A stretch of DNA of 64,000 nucleotides from Paraburkholderia bryophila (GTDB lineage Bacteria; Pseudomonadota; Gammaproteobacteria; Burkholderiales; Burkholderiaceae). Below the pieces are notes generated by a model. It was given only the letters and a program-made list of their open reading frames with translations, searched no databases and was not told where the DNA came from. This document shows positions 59,996 to 64,000 of this stretch, piece by piece. The stretch is from assembly GCF_003269035.1 (NCBI RefSeq), contig NZ_QLTK01000032.1, positions 19,111 to 83,110 on the forward strand. Direction: 5' to 3'. Within the stretch, counting starts at the first letter, position 1. Each line of letters begins with the position of its first letter. The position numbers and the translations under genes are program-made.

Positions 59996-61738
59996 ATGGC
60001 AGAAGCCGACCAGCCCGCAGCAAACGTTACGTCGACCCAGCAGGCGACCGAAACGACCGATGGATTCCATCTCGTGATCGATGCGCTGAAACTGAACGAC
60101 ATCGACACCATTTTTGGCCTGGTCGGTATTCCTATCACCGATCTGGCGCGGCTCGCGCAAGCGGAAGGCATGCGCTTCATCGGCTTTCGCCACGAGCAGC
60201 ACGCCGGCAACGCGGCGGCCATTGCCGGCTTCATGACAAAGAAGCCGGGCATCTGCCTGACCGTGTCGGCGCCGGGTTTTCTGAACGGTCTGACGGCACT
60301 CGCCAACGCGACCACCAACTGCTTCCCGATGATTCTGATCAGCGGCTCCAGCGAGCGCGAGATCGTCGACTTGCAGCAGGGTGATTACGAGGAGATGGAT
60401 CAGTTGAATGCGGCGAAACCGTATGCGAAAGCGGCGTTTCGCGTGTTGCATGCGGAGGATATCGGCATCGGCGTGGCGCGTGCGATTCGTGCCGCGGTGT
60501 CGGGCCGGCCGGGTGGCGTCTATCTGGATCTGCCGGCCAAACTGCTCGCGCAGACGCTCGACGTCGTCAAGGCGCAGCAGTCGCTGGTGAAAGTGGTCGA
60601 CGCCGCGCCGCGTCAACTGCCGGCGACGGAATCGGTGGAACGCGCGCTCAACGTATTGAAGAGCGCCAAACGTCCGCTGATTCTGCTCGGCAAGGGCGCG
60701 GCTTACGCGCAGGCCGATGCGGAGATTCGCGCGTTCGTCGAGCAAAGCGGTGTGCCGTATCTGCCGATGTCGATGGCCAAGGGTCTGCTGCCCGATACGC
60801 ACGAGCAATCGGCGTCCGCGGCGCGCTCGTTCGTGCTGGAGAACGCCGACGTGGTCGTGCTGATCGGCGCGCGCCTGAACTGGCTGCTGTCGCACGGGAA
60901 AGGCAAGACGTGGGGTGCGCAGCCGAAACAGTTCGTGCAGGTGGATATTTCGCCGACCGAGATCGACAGCAACGTGGCGATTGCCGCGCCGGTGATCGGC
61001 GATATCGGCTCGTGCGTGGCGGCGCTGCGCGCCGGCGTCGATACGGGGTTCATGAAGTCGAACACTGAATGGACTGCCGCGATCGCCGAACGCAAGAACA
61101 AAAATCTCGCGAAGATGGCCGCGACACTCGACAAGAATCCGTCGCCGATGAATTTTCACAGCGCACTGCGGGCGATTCGCGACGTGCTGAAGACGCGGCC
61201 GGACATCAACGTCGTGAACGAGGGCGCGAATACGCTCGACTACGCGCGCAGCATCATCGATATGTATCAACCGCGCAAACGCTTCGACTCGGGCACATGG
61301 GGAATCATGGGGATCGGCATGGGCTTCGCGATCGGTGCGGCGGTGACGAGCGGCAAGCCGGTGGTCGCGATAGAAGGCGATAGCGCGTTCGGTTTCAGCG
61401 GCATGGAACTCGAAACCATCTGCCGTTACGACTTGCCGGTGTGCACGATCGTCTTCAACAACAACGGCGTGTATCGCGGCACCGATGTGAATCCGACCGG
61501 CGGCAAGGACGTTGCGCCGACCGTGTTCGTGAAGGGCGCGCGTTATGACCGGATGATCGAGGCATTCGGCGGCATCGGCCACCACGCGACGACGCCGGAA
61601 GAGCTGACGAAAGCGCTGCTCGAAGCGATCGCGTCGGGCAAGCCGACCTTGATCAACGCCGTGATCGACGAAGCCGCCGGCACGGAAAGCGGCCGCCTCA
61701 CCAATCTGAATCCGCAAAGCGCGGCAACGAAAAAGTAA
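59996..61738 (+). CDS. oxc: Oxalyl-CoA decarboxylase
   Basis: A 580-residue thiamine-diphosphate enzyme that converts oxalyl-CoA to formyl-CoA and CO2. The activating glutamate is E67 in FRHEQHAGNAA. The TPP/Mg motif starts at about residue 461 (GDSAFGFSGMELE) and ends FNNNGVYRG. Length is close to the Oxalobacter enzyme (568). AGGAGAG at 59984-59990 fixes the ATG at 59996. It lies 65 bp after oxlT and 24 bp before frc, and proton consumption by this step supports energy conservation through the antiporter. Confidence 0.95.
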   Translation: MAEADQPAANVTSTQQATETTDGFHLVIDALKLNDIDTIFGLVGIPITDLARLAQAEGMRFIGFRHEQHAGNAAAIAGFMTKKPGICLTVSAPGFLNGLTALANATTNCFPMILISGSSEREIVDLQQGDYEEMDQLNAAKPYAKAAFRVLHAEDIGIGVARAIRAAVSGRPGGVYLDLPAKLLAQTLDVVKAQQSLVKVVDAAPRQLPATESVERALNVLKSAKRPLILLGKGAAYAQADAEIRAFVEQSGVPYLPMSMAKGLLPDTHEQSASAARSFVLENADVVVLIGARLNWLLSHGKGKTWGAQPKQFVQVDISPTEIDSNVAIAAPVIGDIGSCVAALRAGVDTGFMKSNTEWTAAIAERKNKNLAKMAATLDKNPSPMNFHSALRAIRDVLKTRPDINVVNEGANTLDYARSIIDMYQPRKRFDSGTWGIMGIGMGFAIGAAVTSGKPVVAIEGDSAFGFSGMELETICRYDLPVCTIVFNNNGVYRGTDVNPTGGKDVAPTVFVKGARYDRMIEAFGGIGHHATTPEELTKALLEAIASGKPTLINAVIDEAAGTESGRLTNLNPQSAATKK

Positions 61739-61762
61739 TCCGGCAAACCAGGAGATATCAAC

Positions 61763-63013
61763 ATGACCAAACCTCTCGACGGCATCAAGATCATCGATTT
61801 CACACACGTTCAGGCCGGCCCTGCGTGCACGCAGTTGCTCGCCTGGTTCGGCGCGGACGTGATTAAAGTCGAACGGCCGGGTTCCGGCGACGTGACGCGC
61901 AACCAGTTGCGCGACATACCGGACGCTGATGCGCTGTACTTCACGATGCTCAACAGCAACAAGAAGTCGCTCACGCTGGACACAAAAAAACCCGAAGGTA
62001 AGGAGGTACTCGAGAAGCTGATCCGCGAATCGGACGTGCTGGTCGAGAATTTCGGCCCCGGCGCGCTGGATCGCATGGGCTTCTCGTGGGAACGTCTGAA
62101 CGAGTTGAATCCGAAGATGATCGTCGCTTCGGTGAAGGGCTTCAGCGACGGCCATCACTACGACGACCTGAAAGTTTACGAAAACGTCGCGCAGTGCGCG
62201 GGCGGGGCGGCATCCACCACCGGTTTCTGGGACGGTCCGCCGACCATCAGCGCCGCGGCGCTGGGCGACAGCAATACAGGCATGCATCTGGCGATCGGCA
62301 TTCTGACCGCGCTGCTGGGACGCGATAAAACCGGCAAGGGCCAGAAAGTCGCCGTGTCGATGCAGGACAGCGTGCTGAACCTGTGCCGCGTGAAACTGCG
62401 TGACCAGCAGCGGCTGGAGCGGGTAGGGTATCTGGAGGAATATCCACAGTACCCCCACGGCGAATTCGGCGACGTGGTGCCGCGCGGCGGCAACGCGGGC
62501 GGCGGCGGTCAGCCTGGGTGGGTGCTCAAGTGCAAGGGCTGGGAAACCGACTCGAACGCCTACATCTATTTCACGATCCAGGGTCATGCATGGGAGCCGA
62601 TCTGCAAGGCGCTCGGCAAACCGGAGTGGATCGACGATCCGGCCTACAGGACCGCGGAAGCGCGCCAGCCGCATATCTTCGAAATCTTCAAGACGATCGA
62701 AACGTGGCTTGCCGACAAGACCAAATTCGAAGCGGTGGATATTTTGCGCAAGTTCGATATTCCGTGCGCGCCGGTCCTGACGATGAAGGAGCTGGCCAAC
62801 GATCCGTCGTTACGCGCCAGCGGCACGATTGTCGAGGTTCCGCACAAGAAGCGCGGCTCGTATCTGACGGTGGGCAGCCCGATCAAGTTTTCGGATATGA
62901 AACCGGAGGTGACGGCGTCTCCTTTGCTCGGAGAACATACGGACGAAGTGCTGGCGAGCCTTGGCTATAGCAAGCAGGAGATCTTCAATCTGCGCGAAGC
63001 CAAAGCGGTTTAG
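61763..63013 (+). CDS. frc: Formyl-CoA:oxalate CoA-transferase
   Basis: A 416-residue family III CoA-transferase. The catalytic aspartate is D169 in AALGDSNTG, the same number as in the Oxalobacter enzyme, and the mobile glycine loop is NAGGGGQ (about 244-250). It moves CoA from formyl-CoA to oxalate, giving formate and oxalyl-CoA for Oxc. The sequence is close to characterised Frc along its length (LDGIKIIDFTHVQAGP at the start). AGGAGA precedes the ATG. Confidence 0.95.
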   Translation: MTKPLDGIKIIDFTHVQAGPACTQLLAWFGADVIKVERPGSGDVTRNQLRDIPDADALYFTMLNSNKKSLTLDTKKPEGKEVLEKLIRESDVLVENFGPGALDRMGFSWERLNELNPKMIVASVKGFSDGHHYDDLKVYENVAQCAGGAASTTGFWDGPPTISAAALGDSNTGMHLAIGILTALLGRDKTGKGQKVAVSMQDSVLNLCRVKLRDQQRLERVGYLEEYPQYPHGEFGDVVPRGGNAGGGGQPGWVLKCKGWETDSNAYIYFTIQGHAWEPICKALGKPEWIDDPAYRTAEARQPHIFEIFKTIETWLADKTKFEAVDILRKFDIPCAPVLTMKELANDPSLRASGTIVEVPHKKRGSYLTVGSPIKFSDMKPEVTASPLLGEHTDEVLASLGYSKQEIFNLREAKAV

Positions 63014-63068
63014 TACGCTGGGCGGTGGCGTGCAGGTCCGGCTGAATGGTCGGGCCTGCGACTGCGAT

Positions 63069-63095
63069 GCTGTGTGCTGTGCTGTGCTGTGCTGT
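63069..63095 (+). repeat. Pentanucleotide tandem repeat (GCTGT) in the leader of the PAS gene
   Basis: Four perfect GCTGT units occupy 63076-63095, and a fifth unit lies at 63069-63073 after a 2-bp interruption. The array is between frc and the ribosome site of the PAS gene (63123). Such short tandem repeats can change copy number by slippage and alter promoter or leader spacing. Confidence 0.75.
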
Positions 63096-63134
63096 TCTGA
63101 TTCAAGTCCCGGTTCCCAATTTAAAGGAAGCGCC

Positions 63135-63599
63135 GTGCAAAGTGTTATCGACTTCCAGCAACTGGCCAATGCAATCGGCGATGCGATCGTCATTTCCGAT
63201 GCGTGCGGCAGCATCGAATTCTGGAACCCCGCGGCTGAACGGATGTTCGGGTTTACTCACAATGAAGCGCTCGGTCAGTCGCTCGATCTGATCATTCCGG
63301 AACGATTGCGCGGTCGCCATTGGGACGGTTATCACAAGACCATGGCGAGCGGTGAAACGCGCTACGGCAACGACGTGTTGCGCGTTCCCGCCGTGCATAA
63401 GGACGGGCGGGCGTTGTCGATCGCCTTTACGGTCGCGCTGCTGCATTCGCCGCAGAACGAACTCAGCGGGATCGTGGCGGTGATTCGCGACGAGACCGAG
63501 CGTTTTCAGGAGGATCGGCGGTTGCGCAAGCGGATTGCGGAATTGGAGGGGGTGGTGGGGGGGGAGGTAATGTTTGCGGGGACGAGGCTTGGGGGTTGA
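63135..63599 (+). CDS. Small PAS-domain protein
   Basis: A 154-residue protein made of one PAS domain (about 5-120): ANAIGDAIVISDACGSIEFW, NPAAERMFGFTHNEALGQSL, RLRGRHWDGYHKTMASGE, and an S-box end GIVAVIRDETERF. A short basic coiled-coil-like tail (RRLRKRIAELEG) follows. The start is a GTG at 63135 with AAAGGAAG nearby. No output domain is attached. Relatives in Burkholderia and rhizobia act as stand-alone redox or ligand sensors. It follows the oxalate genes by 121 bp. The last 15 codons contain a run of eight G (63557-63564), so the C terminus is prone to frameshift. Confidence 0.85.
   Translation: MQSVIDFQQLANAIGDAIVISDACGSIEFWNPAAERMFGFTHNEALGQSLDLIIPERLRGRHWDGYHKTMASGETRYGNDVLRVPAVHKDGRALSIAFTVALLHSPQNELSGIVAVIRDETERFQEDRRLRKRIAELEGVVGGEVMFAGTRLGG
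63557..63564 (+). repeat. G8 homopolymer inside the PAS coding region
   Basis: Eight consecutive G, preceded by GGTGGT and lying near codons 141-144 of the PAS protein. Loss or gain of one G would replace only the last few residues and move the stop codon. It may be phase-variable or a sequencing-sensitive site. Confidence 0.7.
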
Positions 63600-63666
63600 T
63601 AGCCGCGCGAAGGTGTTCACGCCGAATGTGACAATTTTGGCAAACGCCGCACAGGCGCCGAGTTAA

Positions 63667-64000
63667 ATTCGGCTCAACACGATCCAGCATGCGCCTTTGC
63701 GCACGCTGACCAATGACTTTGTGCTTCCGGCGCTTGGGCTCGGCGCCAAGCAAGCGCTTATCGTCGAGGCTCGTACCCGTGCCGCTTACGGTGTTGTGCT
63801 GCCGAATTTCGATGAGCCGGCGCAACAGATGCTTCGCGCGAAATGCGAACTGTGGTGGCGCCGCCAGCTACGGCGTCTGCATATCCGCTCGCTGGAGCAT
63901 TCGAACAACGCCATGCACGAGCGCCGGGAAAAGAGCTGGCACGGGCAGACGCTCGGCGCGATCGTGCGCGCGATCGCAACGCGCCACTCGCTCAAGCCGG
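63667..64000 (+). pseudogene. Fragment resembling a phage/plasmid replication endonuclease (GpA-like)
   Basis: After a stop at 63664-63666 the frame stays open to the window end (about 111 residues) without an early ATG; a TTG at 63697 is the only early start candidate. The translation includes RAAYGVVLPNFDEPAQQML, RAKCELWWRRQLRRLH and SLEHSNNAMHERREKSWHG. The LWWRRQLRR block is characteristic of P2-type GpA replication proteins, preceded as usual by a short Pro/Glu segment. Lacking a start and a leader, it may be a decayed prophage remnant, or a gene continuing past the window. The 67 bp before it (63600-63666) hold nothing recognisable. Confidence 0.4.

Noticed and set aside
59693..62674. 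A 993-codon open frame on the minus strand across oxlT-oxc-frc
   Set aside because: It is antisense to three firmly identified oxalate genes, is Arg/His/Asp-rich with no domain, and arises from the GC bias of third codon positions.
1..64000. Search for tRNA, rRNA, CRISPR arrays and complete insertion sequences
   Set aside because: No cloverleaf-like segment with CCA-type end, no regularly spaced repeats and no transposase gene with terminal inverted repeats was recognised by eye.

Overview
The window is high-GC, densely coded proteobacterial chromosome. Codon use, dense LysR/AraC/GntR regulators, many ABC and MFS carriers and the gene families present all suggest a Burkholderiaceae member, most likely Paraburkholderia or Burkholderia (inference from content; no rRNA or marker gene is present). 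I found no tRNA, rRNA, CRISPR array or complete insertion sequence. Genes are packed into operons with many 4-bp ATGA start/stop overlaps.

Left part (1-15.8 kb). A truncated formyltransferase, a LysE-type exporter and a bacterial relative of the archaeal/plant D-aminoacyl-tRNA deacylase form one operon. An AraC regulator, a divergent MurA paralogue and a LysR regulator follow on the other strand. Next come a CydDC-like ABC exporter with both halves in one chain, then a methanethiol-oxidase/selenium-binding protein with a membrane partner. A minus-strand operon follows: GntR regulator, AprA-like flavoprotein, AprB-like ferredoxin, HEAT-repeat protein and DUF971 protein. A strong palindromic operator abuts the GntR start.

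Central module (16.0-34.3 kb), the most interesting block. TonB, ExbB and two ExbD proteins precede a zinc-dependent N-acyl-amino-acid deacylase-like protein. Then come a GNAT acetyltransferase, a periplasmic binding protein, a TonB-dependent receptor, two flavin monooxygenases, a one-chain ABC permease-ATPase, a second binding protein, a third monooxygenase, a second GNAT, an MmgE/PrpD protein and a fourth monooxygenase, closed by a strong terminator. The parts list resembles the Bacillus subtilis yxe and ytm/sna/cmo operons, which acetylate S-substituted cysteines, break the C-S bond with a flavin monooxygenase and deacetylate the product. Here the set is duplicated and joined to an outer-membrane uptake system. 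I propose it as an S-substituted-cysteine or related thioether scavenging system; the substrate is inferred.

Right part (34.5-64 kb). A compositionally distinct CPBP protease gene is followed by an amino-acid ABC transporter, DsbA, and a sugar-acid-type catabolic set (MFS, DapA-family enzyme, LysR, enolase-superfamily enzyme). The last of these ends against a remnant of an AraC regulator. Then come an acyl-CoA ligase; an AraC-PhzF-RidA-ABC-serine hydrolase cluster with a convergent HTH-citrate synthase fusion; a VOC/MFS/SDR set divergent from a hydroxyacid dehydrogenase, with twin operator-like palindromes between them; and the oxalate operon oxlT-oxc-frc. The window ends with a small PAS protein, preceded by a pentanucleotide repeat and carrying a G8 tract, and a fragment resembling a phage replication endonuclease.
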